In this document: positions 25,543 through 33,701 of the stretch, piece by piece
Layout: each line of letters opens with the position of its first letter
Position numbering within the stretch: the first letter of the stretch is position 1
Assembly (NCBI GenBank): GCA_963744105.1
Contig: CAVUSJ010000002.1
Location: forward strand, 372,001 to 436,000
From: DASUPK01 sp963744105
Lineage (GTDB): Bacteria > Actinomycetota > Thermoleophilia > Solirubrobacterales > 70-9
Direction: 5' to 3'
Length of the DNA: 64,000 bases
Position numbers and translations under genes: made by a program
Notes under the pieces: model-generated
The model's input: only the letters and a program-made list of their open reading frames with translations
Database searches by the model: none
What the model was told of the DNA's origin: nothing

Positions 25543-26343
25543 TCAGGCCGCGGCCGGCTGCCGCTGTGCGGCCTCCAGCATCTGCGGATCGTGCGAGCAG
25601 AAGAGCGTGACCTCGTCGCCGTGGTCGCGCTGGAGCTCCCGCAGGCGCTCCTGGTTTCGATGGCGCGCCTTGCCGTCGGCCTGGTTGATCGTCTGGAAGA
25701 GGCGCAGGCCCGGCGGGCAGCGGCGCGGCGTCTCGATCTCGCCGGCGTAGAAGAAGGCGTCGCCGCAGTGGAGGAGCCAGCCGTCCGAGGTGTTGATCGC
25801 GACGCCGCAATGGCCGGCGGTGTGGCCGGGGAGCGGGATCATCGCGATCTCCGCATCGAGGTGGGGGAGGAGACGGACGCTCTCGAAGCCGAACCAGCTG
25901 TCACCGCCGACGCCGTGCTCGACCCAGATCGGGCTCGGACCCCACTGCTCGCTGTTGTAGCGGGCGCGCTCAGTGAGCGAAGGTGAACGCGCCGCCGCCA
26001 GCTCCGCGGCGAAGACGTGGATCTGTGCGTCGGGGAAGTCGCCGATGCCGCCCGCGTGGTCGAGGTCGAGATGTGTGGTGACGATGTGGCGGACGTCGGC
26101 CGGGTCGTGACCCATGGCCTCGACCTGGCGGACGGCGGTCTCGTGCTCGTCGCAGCGCGGAGCCACCAGGGTGCGGAAGGGCTGGCCGAGGCGCTTCGGG
26201 GTCGAGCAGTCGCCGAGCCCGAAGCCGGTGTCGACCAGGACGAGCTCGCCGCCGGCCTCGATCAGCAGGCAGTGAGCGACGATCGTCGTCGGCTCCAGCA
26301 GCCCCCCGTGGCCGGCGAGCAGACGCGCTCCCCTGGGGCACAT
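25543..26343 (-). CDS. MBL-fold metallo-hydrolase (lactonase-like)
   Basis: 266 aa from ATG 26343. Metal ligands: THLDLDHAGG (the usual HxHxDH with Asp at the second His), GHTAGHC, GDAFF and SHD. Similar to N-acyl-homoserine-lactone lactonase-type hydrolases; substrate unproven. Homologues begin a few residues before HLNCGTMCP, a block that here lies upstream of the ATG (the frame stays open to TAG 26383) and has ATC at 26371-26373 where the start codon is expected. The true N-terminus may therefore be 10 residues longer. Confidence 0.88.
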   Translation of the reverse strand: MCPRGARLLAGHGGLLEPTTIVAHCLLIEAGGELVLVDTGFGLGDCSTPKRLGQPFRTLVAPRCDEHETAVRQVEAMGHDPADVRHIVTTHLDLDHAGGIGDFPDAQIHVFAAELAAARSPSLTERARYNSEQWGPSPIWVEHGVGGDSWFGFESVRLLPHLDAEIAMIPLPGHTAGHCGVAINTSDGWLLHCGDAFFYAGEIETPRRCPPGLRLFQTINQADGKARHRNQERLRELQRDHGDEVTLFCSHDPQMLEAAQRQPAAA

Positions 26344-26401
26344 CGTTCCGCAGTTGAGGTGCTCGACCTCGATGGCCGGAGCCTAGTGGGATACTCGACG
26401 G

Positions 26402-27211
26402 GTGGGCTCGGTCACGGTCGATGCTGAGTGGGTGGCGGCGCATCTGGACGACCCGGACGTGCGGGTGATCGAGGTGGACGTGAGCAGAGCGGCCTATGAC
26501 GAGGGCCACGTGCCCGGCGCGGTTCTCTGGGACGCCTACAAGGACCTTCGGCATCCCGATTTCAGCCCGATCGACAAGGCCGAGTTCGAGGCGGTACTCG
26601 CAGCATCGGGCCTGACACCCGACACCACGGTCGTCTTCTACGGATACGCCCCTCTGCTCGGGTTCTGGCTCATGGATCGCCACGGCCACGAGCGGATGCG
26701 TGTGATGGACGGCCCGCGCGAGCAGTGGGATGGGGGCGGACGCAGGTGGTCCACGGACGTCCCCAGACCGAAGTCGACCTCCTACGTCAGCGATCGGGGA
26801 CACGTCGGCCTGCTTGCCTCGACGGCCGAGGTCGAGCACGCAATCGGCGATCCCGACACTGTGATCGTTGACGTTCGATCGGCGGAGGAGTTCGCCGGCG
26901 AGCGCTTCTGGCCCTCGGGGGCTCCCGAGGACGTCGGGCGAGCCGGGCACATCCCCGGAGCGGCGCATGTGCCGGTGTCGGTTCTCACGGACGCGGACGG
27001 CAATCCGACCGATCGAGAGAAGCTGCGCGCCATCTTCGAGGAGGCAGGCGTGACCCCGGACAAGAAGGTGATCACCTACTGCACGATCGGAAACCGCGCG
27101 AGCCAGGTCGCATTCGTCCTCAAGCATGACCTTGGTTACCCCGAGGTGGCCGTCTACTACGGCTCGTGGAGCCACTGGGGCCACCAGCCCGACGCACCCG
27201 TCGAGACCTGA
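26402..27211 (+). CDS. Tandem-rhodanese sulfurtransferase
   Basis: 269 aa, GTG start. Two rhodanese domains (about 1-130 and 145-265). Only the second has the active-site Cys, in ITYCTIGNRAS; the first has Tyr-Gly-Tyr-Ala in that loop (VVFYGYAPLL), as is normal for the inactive domain of thiosulfate/3-mercaptopyruvate sulfurtransferases. The substrate loop CTIGNR is closer to thiosulfate:cyanide enzymes. Divergent from the MBL hydrolase; rhodanese/MBL pairings often occur in sulfur metabolism, but that hydrolase is not of the persulfide dioxygenase type. Confidence 0.9.
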   Translation: MGSVTVDAEWVAAHLDDPDVRVIEVDVSRAAYDEGHVPGAVLWDAYKDLRHPDFSPIDKAEFEAVLAASGLTPDTTVVFYGYAPLLGFWLMDRHGHERMRVMDGPREQWDGGGRRWSTDVPRPKSTSYVSDRGHVGLLASTAEVEHAIGDPDTVIVDVRSAEEFAGERFWPSGAPEDVGRAGHIPGAAHVPVSVLTDADGNPTDREKLRAIFEEAGVTPDKKVITYCTIGNRASQVAFVLKHDLGYPEVAVYYGSWSHWGHQPDAPVET

Positions 27212-27219
27212 CTTCCGCG

Positions 27220-27678
27220 GTGGCCGAGGAAAGTGAGACAACCGCGATGGCGAGGGAGATCGTCGACCGCAGCCTCTACATGGTGGTCGCGACCGCCGAC
27301 CGCAGCGGCCAACCCTGGGCCTCGCCCGTCTACTACGCGCACACCGGCTACCGCGAGTTCTTCTGGGTCTCGGATCCGGAGGCCGATCACTCGACCAATC
27401 TGCGCGATCGCCGCGAGGTCGGCATCGTCGTCTTCGACTCATCTGCGCCGATCGGTACCGGCCAGGGCGTCTACATCTCCGGGGTGGCGCAGGAGCTGCC
27501 GGCCCACGAGACCTCAGAGCCGATCGAGATCTACTCGAAGCGCTCGGTGAGCCACGGCGGCACCGAGTGGACCGAGGAGGACGTTCGCCCGCCGTCGCGC
27601 CACCGCCTCTTCCGCGCGACCGCCGAGGCCATGTACGTGCTGGACGAGCACGACCATCGCGTGGAGGTGCGGCTCTGA
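27220..27678 (+). CDS. Pyridoxamine 5'-phosphate oxidase-like flavin-binding protein
   Basis: 152 aa from GTG 27220 (ATG 27247 is the alternative). Split-barrel FMN-binding fold: REIVDRSLYMVVATADRSGQ, PWASPVYYAHTGYREFFWVS, then HSTNLRDRREVGIVVFDSSA. Related proteins bind FMN, F420 or heme; actinobacterial members are often F420-dependent reductases, but the cofactor cannot be assigned here. It follows the rhodanese gene by 8 bp and precedes the quinone-reductase-like gene by 4 bp, so the three may be cotranscribed. Confidence 0.8.
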   Translation: MAEESETTAMAREIVDRSLYMVVATADRSGQPWASPVYYAHTGYREFFWVSDPEADHSTNLRDRREVGIVVFDSSAPIGTGQGVYISGVAQELPAHETSEPIEIYSKRSVSHGGTEWTEEDVRPPSRHRLFRATAEAMYVLDEHDHRVEVRL

Positions 27679-27682
27679 GCGC

Positions 27683-28630
27683 ATGAGGGCCGTGGTGATG
27701 CCTGAGCACGGCGGCCCGGAGGTTCTCGAGCTGCAGGAGATCGAGCGCCCTGAGCCTCGGGGCGATGAGCTGCTGATTCGGGTCGCGGCGGCCGGCCTGA
27801 ATCCCGTGGACACGCAGGTCCGGGCCGGGGATTGGGTGCCGGAGGAGACGGGCGAGCCGCCGATGATCCTCGGATGGGACGTCGCCGGGACGGTCGAAGA
27901 AGTGGGCGGCGCGATCTCTGGCTTCGCGCCCGGCGACTGTGTCTTCGGCATGCCTGGGTTTCCGGCGCTTGGCCGCACTGACGCGGAGTACGTGGCCGTG
28001 CCTTCGAAGGAGGTGGCCCATGCGCCGGACTCGCTGAGCGACGAGCAGGCCGGCGCACTGCCGCTGGCGGGACTGACCGCCTGGCAAGCTCTGGTGGACA
28101 CGGCCGGGGTGGGCGATGGCGATCGGGTCTTGGTCCAGGCCGCCGCGGGCGGAGTCGGGCACCTCGCGGTGCAGGTCGCCAAGGCGCGCGGGGCCCACGT
28201 GATCGGCACGGCGCGCGCCGGCAAACACGAGTTTCTCCGCGACCTTGGCGTCGACGAGCCGGTCGACTACTCGGCGGGACCCATCGGGGAGACCGTGGAT
28301 GAGGTCGATGTGGTCATCGACACGGTCAGCGAGGACGACGCCGGGTTGCTCGCTTCGCTGGGCACGCTGAGGAAGGGCGGCACGCTGGTCGTGATCGCGG
28401 GGGATCTCACGCAACCGGTCGAAGACGCGGCCGCGGAGCGGGGCATCCGCGTCACCGAGATCCTGGTCCACCCCGACTCCTCAGGCCTGAAGGCGCTTGC
28501 CGCCTTGGCGGAAGAGGGCCGGCTCCGCGTGGTGGTCGAGGAGAGCTTCCCCTTCGAGCGCGCCGCCGAGGCGCACGAGCGGCTCGAGGCCGGGCGCGTG
28601 AAGGGGAAGCTCGTCCTCACGCCCTCCTAG
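27683..28630 (+). CDS. NADP-dependent quinone oxidoreductase / zinc-free MDR family
   Basis: 315 aa medium-chain reductase of the quinone-oxidoreductase type. GroES-like N-terminus (MRAVVMPEHGGPEVLELQEI), AAAGLNPVDTQVR, and the Rossmann motif VLVQAAAGGVGHLAVQVAK. The catalytic-zinc Cys/His ligands of alcohol dehydrogenases are absent, and the C-terminal RAAEAHERLEAGRVKGKLVL is typical of this family. Its stop overlaps the convergent RibD-like gene by 4 bp. Confidence 0.9.
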   Translation: MRAVVMPEHGGPEVLELQEIERPEPRGDELLIRVAAAGLNPVDTQVRAGDWVPEETGEPPMILGWDVAGTVEEVGGAISGFAPGDCVFGMPGFPALGRTDAEYVAVPSKEVAHAPDSLSDEQAGALPLAGLTAWQALVDTAGVGDGDRVLVQAAAGGVGHLAVQVAKARGAHVIGTARAGKHEFLRDLGVDEPVDYSAGPIGETVDEVDVVIDTVSEDDAGLLASLGTLRKGGTLVVIAGDLTQPVEDAAAERGIRVTEILVHPDSSGLKALAALAEEGRLRVVVEESFPFERAAEAHERLEAGRVKGKLVLTPS

Positions 28631-29199
28631 TCGGCGCGCTGGTAGACCTGCACCCGGACGCCGTCCGGGCCGACGCCCTCGTCCTTGACCAGGTTCAGCT
28701 TGAGCCGGCCGATCCCGTCGGGATAGAGCCTCTTGCCCGAGCCGAGGACGGTCGGGAAGACCATCAGCCGGAGCTCGTCGACGAGGTCGTTCTCGAACAG
28801 CGTGTGCACGAGCGTGTTGCTGCCCGCGACCAGGATGTTCCCGTCGGTCTCGTCGCGGAGCTTCCGCAGCTCCTCGGGGACGTTCTCGGAGATCACGGTC
28901 GTGTTCTCCCAGGACGGGTCGGTGAGGGTGGTGGAGACCAGGACCTTGCGGCCCTTGTTGATCTTGTCGGCGAACTCGCCCTCGCGGGACGGCCACGCCT
29001 CGGCGAAGCCCTCGTAGGTGACCCGTCCGAGCAGCTGGACCTCGGCGTCCATCAGCTCCTCCATCTTGAACTTGTCGCCCTCGTCACCGCGGTTGTACTC
29101 GAAGCTCCAGCCGCCGTGCTCGAAGTTCTCGGAGCCGCCCGGGTCCTCCATCACCCCGTCGACCGAGACGAACTCAGTGACAACGATCCTCCCGCTCAT
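28627..29199 (-). CDS. Dihydrofolate reductase-like (RibD C-terminal domain) protein
   Basis: 190 aa. Starts GRIVVTEFVSVDGVMEDPGG, the signature of the stand-alone RibD_C/YyaP family; the NADPH-binding part is GNILVAGSNTLVHTLFENDL and DELRLMVFPTVLGSGKRLYP. It is likely a NADPH-dependent reductase of unknown substrate. GAGGAAGAAATG gives a good ribosome site. A second member of the family lies at 34886. Confidence 0.88.
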   Translation of the reverse strand: MSGRIVVTEFVSVDGVMEDPGGSENFEHGGWSFEYNRGDEGDKFKMEELMDAEVQLLGRVTYEGFAEAWPSREGEFADKINKGRKVLVSTTLTDPSWENTTVISENVPEELRKLRDETDGNILVAGSNTLVHTLFENDLVDELRLMVFPTVLGSGKRLYPDGIGRLKLNLVKDEGVGPDGVRVQVYQRAD

Positions 29200-29263
29200 T
29201 TCTTCCTCCTGTTCGTTTCGCAGTTCGTCTTGTTAGACGGGTCGCGGCCCCGAAACTAATCGC

Positions 29264-29827
29264 CTAGTGGAAGACGACGAAGAAGGCCTCATCGGTGACG
29301 GTGCCGGCTGGGACCGTCTCGGAATCCCCGTCCCAGGTCTGGACGAAGGCATCATCGTGCGGCCGGGGACAGGTCACTGGCGAGGGACTCAACGTGATGA
29401 ACGCCAGCGGGAAGCCTTGGTCGATGTTGTCGAGGGTCACCGCACCACCGGCTGGCTTGAAGGGCAGGTCGAAGCAGTAGCTGCCAACCGCGACCCGGGA
29501 AACGCCGGTGACCCCATGAGATGCGTTCAGCGTTCCATTGGCGGCGACCGAAGCCGATGCGATGTCCTTGGAGTTGTCCGCGGTGCCCGCGGTCGCGGCC
29601 ATGTCGGCGTGCGAAGCGTTTGGGACCTTCCCCAGCGTCGAGGCATCGACGTCGGCCCCGGTCAGCGATCCGTCCTGGACCTTCGCGCCGTTGACGGCGT
29701 CGTTCCGGAGCTGCTTGGTGCCGACGCTGTTCTTGCCGACCTGGGTCGCGGCGTATGTGCCTCCGCCAAGCGCGATGAAGACCGCGATCGTCGCCATCAC
29801 GTTCGCGTAGGTGAGGTGCTTCCTCAC
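29264..29827 (-). CDS. Secreted protein with lineage-typical repeat N-terminus
   Basis: 187 aa. The N-terminus MRKHLTYANVMATIAVFIAL is a signal peptide/anchor shared by many exported proteins of Thermoleophilia. It is followed by beta-solenoid-like repeats (GTKQLRNDAVNGAKVQDGSL, TGADVDASTLGKV) and a C-terminal domain with a Cys pair (SYCFDLPF ... VTCPRPHD). Function unknown; probably surface-exposed. The sequence is one of the best taxonomic hints in the window. Confidence 0.8.
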   Translation of the reverse strand: MRKHLTYANVMATIAVFIALGGGTYAATQVGKNSVGTKQLRNDAVNGAKVQDGSLTGADVDASTLGKVPNASHADMAATAGTADNSKDIASASVAANGTLNASHGVTGVSRVAVGSYCFDLPFKPAGGAVTLDNIDQGFPLAFITLSPSPVTCPRPHDDAFVQTWDGDSETVPAGTVTDEAFFVVFH

Positions 29828-29839
29828 GGTGAGATTGAA

Positions 29840-30469
29840 TCAGCCGCCAATGGCGCCGTGCCAGCCGGTGATGGCCGTCACCAGCGAGAGGGCGAGCGCG
29901 AAACCCGCCCCGACGGAGGCCGCGAGCAGCATGCCTCGCAGGCCCGACCCGGGCGTCCGCTCGGCGCGCGCGCCTCGCATGCCCTCGCTGAGCGAGCGCA
30001 GCACGCGTGGCGCGTAGACGAGGAAGTGGATGCCGAAGGCGCCGGCCCAGACGGCGAACGAGGCCTGGTGGAGAAACACCACCTGGTTGGACTTGTGGCC
30101 GAGGGCGAGCAGCCAGACGCCGGTGGCGAAGATCCCGACGGTGCTCGCCGCGAGCACCGGGGCGAGCAGGCGCATCGGCAGGGCAGGCGGCCCCTTGTCC
30201 ACGTAAGGCCGCGACTGCGTGTAGTAGCGGGCGAAGCGGTAGCTGGTGCTGCCGAGCTTGAGGAGGATCGGCGGGATCAGCACCAGGCCGAGGAACATGT
30301 GGACGCTGAGCAGCCGTCCCATCGCGAGCAGCGTCACCCCCTCCGCCATCAGCAGGATGGTGAGGACGGACGCGGCCGCGATCGTGAGCAGTTCGTTCCC
30401 CTCGGTGCCGCCGAGTCGAGTGCGGCGGGCGAGCGTGGCGGGGCGATGCGCCCCGGCGTAGGTCTCCAT
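29840..30469 (-). CDS. Cytochrome b561-like membrane protein
   Basis: 209 aa with about five hydrophobic segments. His residues sit in or near helices in SVHMFLGLVLIPPILLKL, VVFLHQASFAVWAGAFGIHF and ITGWHG, in the arrangement of small di-heme b-type cytochrome membrane anchors. RFARYYTQSRPYVDKGPP is the conserved polar loop. A heme-binding electron-transfer or ferric/oxidase role is inferred, with no partner gene nearby. Start ATG 30469. Confidence 0.65.
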   Translation of the reverse strand: METYAGAHRPATLARRTRLGGTEGNELLTIAAASVLTILLMAEGVTLLAMGRLLSVHMFLGLVLIPPILLKLGSTSYRFARYYTQSRPYVDKGPPALPMRLLAPVLAASTVGIFATGVWLLALGHKSNQVVFLHQASFAVWAGAFGIHFLVYAPRVLRSLSEGMRGARAERTPGSGLRGMLLAASVGAGFALALSLVTAITGWHGAIGG

Positions 30470-30609
30470 TGCGGGCGATGGTGCCCCGTGGCCGTCAGGG
30501 ACGCATAAGAGCCCGATTAGAGCCCTCTTAGACGGAATCCACCGTCACATATCCGGGCCGGGGACCGTCAGTTATTAGAGTCGAAATCAAACGGGAGAAA
30601 GGACGCGAA

Positions 30610-31971
30610 ATGCCGACATCGCAATCGCAGGACGTCTCGGTCGCCGATCTGCAGGGAGAGGTGATCACGCCTGACGACGCCGCCTACGAGGAGGCGCGCC
30701 GGGTCTTCTTCAAGGGCTTCGACCGCCGCCCGGCGGCGATCGTCCGCCCCCAGGCCGCCGAGGAGGTGGCCCGCGCCGTGAACCGGGCGCGCGAGGGCGG
30801 CCTCGAGGTCGCCGTCCGCAGCGGCGGCCACAGCCGCGCCGGCTATGGCACCACCGACGGGGGGATCGTGATCGACCTCTCCGGGATGAACGCGCTCGAC
30901 ATCGACGCCGACGCGAAGACGGTCTGGGTCGAGACCGGGACCACGGCGGGTGAGTTCACGACCGCCACGGGCGAGGCCGGCCTGGTCACTGGGCTGGGCG
31001 ACGCCGGCTCGGTCGGGATCGGGGGCATCACGCTCGCGGGAGGCATCGGCTTCCTGGCCCGCAGGAACGGGCTCACCATCGACGACCTGCTCGCCGCCGA
31101 GGTCGTCACCGCTGACGGCGAGATCGTCGAGGCGAGCGAGGAGTCCGAGCCCGACCTGTTCTGGGCGATCCGCGGCGGCGAGAGCAACTTCGGAATCGCA
31201 ACCCGTCTGAAGCTGCGGCTGCACGAGATCTCGGAGATCGTCGGCGGGATGATGATCCTGCCCGCGTCGCCCGAGGTGGTCACCGGATACATCGAGGCGG
31301 CCCAGAACGCTCCCGAGGAGCTCTCGACCATCGGCAACTTCATGCTGGCGCCGCCGATGCCGTTCATCCCCGAGGAGGTGCACGGGAAGCCGGTGCTGAT
31401 GGGCCTGTACGCCTACGTCGGCCCGGTCGATCAGGGCGACTCGGTGATCGCTCCGTTCCGGGCGCTGGGTGAGCCCTTGGCCGACATGGTGCGGCCGATG
31501 CGCTACCCCGAGCTCTACGAGGGCCCGGAGCAGGAGGCGCAGTTCGCCTCCGGGTCCAACTTCTTTGCGGATTCGCTCGAGCCCGCTGCGGTCGAGGCGA
31601 TCTTCGAAGAGCTCCCCAAGTCCACGGCGATGATGAAGGCGGTCCAGCTGCGGGTTCTGGGTGGAGCAGTCGGCCGCGTGCCGAACGACGCGACCGCGTT
31701 CGCCCACCGCGATGCCGGCCTGTTCGTGAACGTCCAGGCGATCTACGGCGACCCCGGCGAGAAGGCGACGCACGACGCTTGGGTCAACGGTCTCACCAAC
31801 TCGCTCGGCAAGAATGGGGCCGGCGGCTACGTCGGCTTCCTGGGAGAGGAGGACGAGGCGACGGTCCGCGCGGCCTATCCGGGCGCGACCTGGGACCGAC
31901 TGCGGGACCTCAAGACCCGCTACGACCCGGACAACCTCTTCCGCCTCAACCACAACATCCCACCGGCGTAG
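30610..31971 (+). CDS. FAD-binding oxidase (berberine-bridge-enzyme-like)
   Basis: 453 aa. The PCMH-type FAD domain carries the covalent-FAD His region RSGGHSRAGYGTTDGGIVID and LAGGIGFLARRNGLTIDDLL; the C-terminal BBE domain ends YDPDNLFRLNHNIPPA. The Cys that forms the second (6-S-cysteinyl) FAD bond in bicovalent members is absent (GSVGIGGITLAGG), so flavin is probably attached only through His. It would oxidise alcohols, sugars or secondary metabolites. Followed by a SRPBCC gene 12 bp downstream. A broken relative lies at 35.4 kb. Confidence 0.9.
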   Translation: MPTSQSQDVSVADLQGEVITPDDAAYEEARRVFFKGFDRRPAAIVRPQAAEEVARAVNRAREGGLEVAVRSGGHSRAGYGTTDGGIVIDLSGMNALDIDADAKTVWVETGTTAGEFTTATGEAGLVTGLGDAGSVGIGGITLAGGIGFLARRNGLTIDDLLAAEVVTADGEIVEASEESEPDLFWAIRGGESNFGIATRLKLRLHEISEIVGGMMILPASPEVVTGYIEAAQNAPEELSTIGNFMLAPPMPFIPEEVHGKPVLMGLYAYVGPVDQGDSVIAPFRALGEPLADMVRPMRYPELYEGPEQEAQFASGSNFFADSLEPAAVEAIFEELPKSTAMMKAVQLRVLGGAVGRVPNDATAFAHRDAGLFVNVQAIYGDPGEKATHDAWVNGLTNSLGKNGAGGYVGFLGEEDEATVRAAYPGATWDRLRDLKTRYDPDNLFRLNHNIPPA

Positions 31972-31983
31972 GGAAGGAGCCCG

Positions 31984-32415
31984 ATGATCGAGTTCGAGAC
32001 GTCCGTTCGCATCGACCGTCCCGCCGAGGAGGTGTTCGACTACGTGTCGAATGCCGAGAACTTCCCGGCCTGGAACTCGGCGGTGCAGTCGGTGCGGCGG
32101 ACGTCGGGGGAGGGGGATGTCGGCTCGACCTACCTGATGGAGCGCGACCTTCCCAGCGGGAGGGCCGAGAACGGGCTCGAGATCCTGGCCCGCACGCGAC
32201 CCACCGAGTTCGCTCTGAAAACGACCTCGGGACCGACGCCCTTCACGTATCGCTACCGCTTCGTCGCCGCTGACGGCGCGACCGAGGTGCAGCTCGCCGC
32301 CGAGGTCGAGCTCGGCGGTCTCGCCGGTGCGCTCGGCCCCTTGGCGTCGCGCGCGGTGAAGCGCGGGGTGGACGCGAACTTCGCTTCGCTCAAGGGCATC
32401 CTCGAGCAGAGCTAG
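31984..32415 (+). CDS. SRPBCC family protein (polyketide cyclase/dehydrase-like)
   Basis: 143 aa START-like helix-grip fold: FETSVRIDRPAEEVFDYVSN at the N-terminus, TYRYRFVAADGATEVQLAAE in the middle, and a long C-terminal helix (GVDANFASLKGILEQS). Such proteins bind hydrophobic ligands. GAAGGAG precedes the ATG, and the gene is probably cotranscribed with the FAD oxidase, suggesting a shared small-molecule substrate. Confidence 0.85.
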   Translation: MIEFETSVRIDRPAEEVFDYVSNAENFPAWNSAVQSVRRTSGEGDVGSTYLMERDLPSGRAENGLEILARTRPTEFALKTTSGPTPFTYRYRFVAADGATEVQLAAEVELGGLAGALGPLASRAVKRGVDANFASLKGILEQS

Positions 32416-32419
32416 CGGC

Positions 32420-33691
32420 TCAGGCCTTGAGCTTGACCTTGCCCGATGTGCCCGCGTGAGTCCCGGCGCCGTCGGTGGCGTCGGCTGACGTGCTCACCTT
32501 GAGCTTGCCGCGATCCTCGAGTCGCCGGAGAGCGGGCTTCTTGAGCTTCGCCTTGACCTTCGCCGTCACCCCGGCGGCGATCGAGAAGCTCGCCTTGCCG
32601 GCGGTGCTCGTCTTCGAGCCGTGCCGGTAGGAGAGGGTCAGGGTTCCCGCGCAGGGGGAGGGGGTCCCGGCCGGGCAGCCGATGCTCACCGGTGCCTTGC
32701 CCTTCTTGACGCGGACCTTGCCGCTGCGCAGGGTCACTCCATTGAAGGGGTCGTACTCGGCCGCCCCGATGTCCGTCTGCCCGTTGATGACGCGCGGGCG
32801 GCCGATGTAGTCGAACGGGCCGTTGGCCGGGCTCGTCACCCCCGCATCGATCGTCGGCGATCCGGGGATCTCGTTGAAGTCGCCGGCCGCGGCGTTGACG
32901 AACAGCGGCGGCGCAGACTGCTTGGCGGTGCTGTTGAGGTGGGCGCCGGTCCCGCTCCCGCTTCCGGCAGCGAAGTTCGAATGATCGATGTTGATCGTCG
33001 CGTTGTCCGGAGAGGTGGCCTGGACGAAGAGGTCCGTTGAGCCGCCGTGGGCGATCACGTTGGTCGCGCTGATCGTGAGGTTGCCGCCCCCCGAGGCGTG
33101 GTAGTCGATCCCGATGCCGCCGGGGCCGGTCGACTCGGCGGTCACGTTGCGCAGTACCGGCGTGAACGTGGCGCTGACGCCGCCGTTGATCGCGTCGTCG
33201 CCCGCGGAGGTGGTCCAGCAGACGCTGTCGAGCAACGTCCCGTAGACGAGGCAGGCGCTGTTCCCGGTGGCGTGCACCCAGATCTGGTCGGCCACCGAGC
33301 CGTTGTCGGCGTTGAAGGGCTCCGGGGTCACGCCCTCGATCTGCACGTAGCTGAGCCGCGATCCGTTCGTGCCGGAGTCCATGTAGTGGCCCGATGCGAA
33401 GTGGATCCGCGGGGGCGGCTGCCCGTGCACTCCGTGCGCGTAGCCGCCTTGGGGTACGAACAGATTCGACGTGACCGCGTTGTAGTCGCCCGCGGCGATG
33501 ATGATCTCGTCGCCGTTGTTGGCGCCGGTGAAGGCAAGGCCGATGGCGCAGGGGCTCCCGGAGCTGCAGGCGCTGCCGCTCCCGTTGGGCGCCGCATAGC
33601 GCTGGGCGGCGACCGCGGTCGAGGCCGCGCAGAGCAGCACGGCCGCGCATGCGGTCCCCACGATCACTCCCCGTCGAGCTCCCCGGCTCAT
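32420..33691 (-). CDS. Secreted right-handed parallel beta-helix protein
   Basis: 423 aa. Signal peptide (about 1-29), then a choice-of-anchor/polysaccharide-lyase-like beta-helix with regular short strands (NGDEIIIAAGDYNAV, LSYVQIEGVTPEPFN, ITATNV-like turns, LTISATNVIAHGGSTDLFVQ), a conserved PTIDAGVTSPANGPFDYIGR block, and a C-terminal Ig-like tail rich in Lys (KVRVKKGKAPVSIGCPAG). No catalytic residues are assignable. It is probably a cell-surface or matrix protein. Its stop lies 4 bp from the convergent SRPBCC stop. Confidence 0.82.
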   Translation of the reverse strand: MSRGARRGVIVGTACAAVLLCAASTAVAAQRYAAPNGSGSACSSGSPCAIGLAFTGANNGDEIIIAAGDYNAVTSNLFVPQGGYAHGVHGQPPPRIHFASGHYMDSGTNGSRLSYVQIEGVTPEPFNADNGSVADQIWVHATGNSACLVYGTLLDSVCWTTSAGDDAINGGVSATFTPVLRNVTAESTGPGGIGIDYHASGGGNLTISATNVIAHGGSTDLFVQATSPDNATINIDHSNFAAGSGSGTGAHLNSTAKQSAPPLFVNAAAGDFNEIPGSPTIDAGVTSPANGPFDYIGRPRVINGQTDIGAAEYDPFNGVTLRSGKVRVKKGKAPVSIGCPAGTPSPCAGTLTLSYRHGSKTSTAGKASFSIAAGVTAKVKAKLKKPALRRLEDRGKLKVSTSADATDGAGTHAGTSGKVKLKA

Positions 33692-33701
33692 CGCCGGCAG
33701 T

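Noticed and set aside
25970..28471. Open minus-strand frame of ~830 codons across the rhodanese, PPOX-like and reductase genes
   Set aside because: It is antisense to three well-supported genes, has Arg/His/Asp-rich low-complexity content and no family. Long antisense frames are a by-product of high GC at third codon positions.
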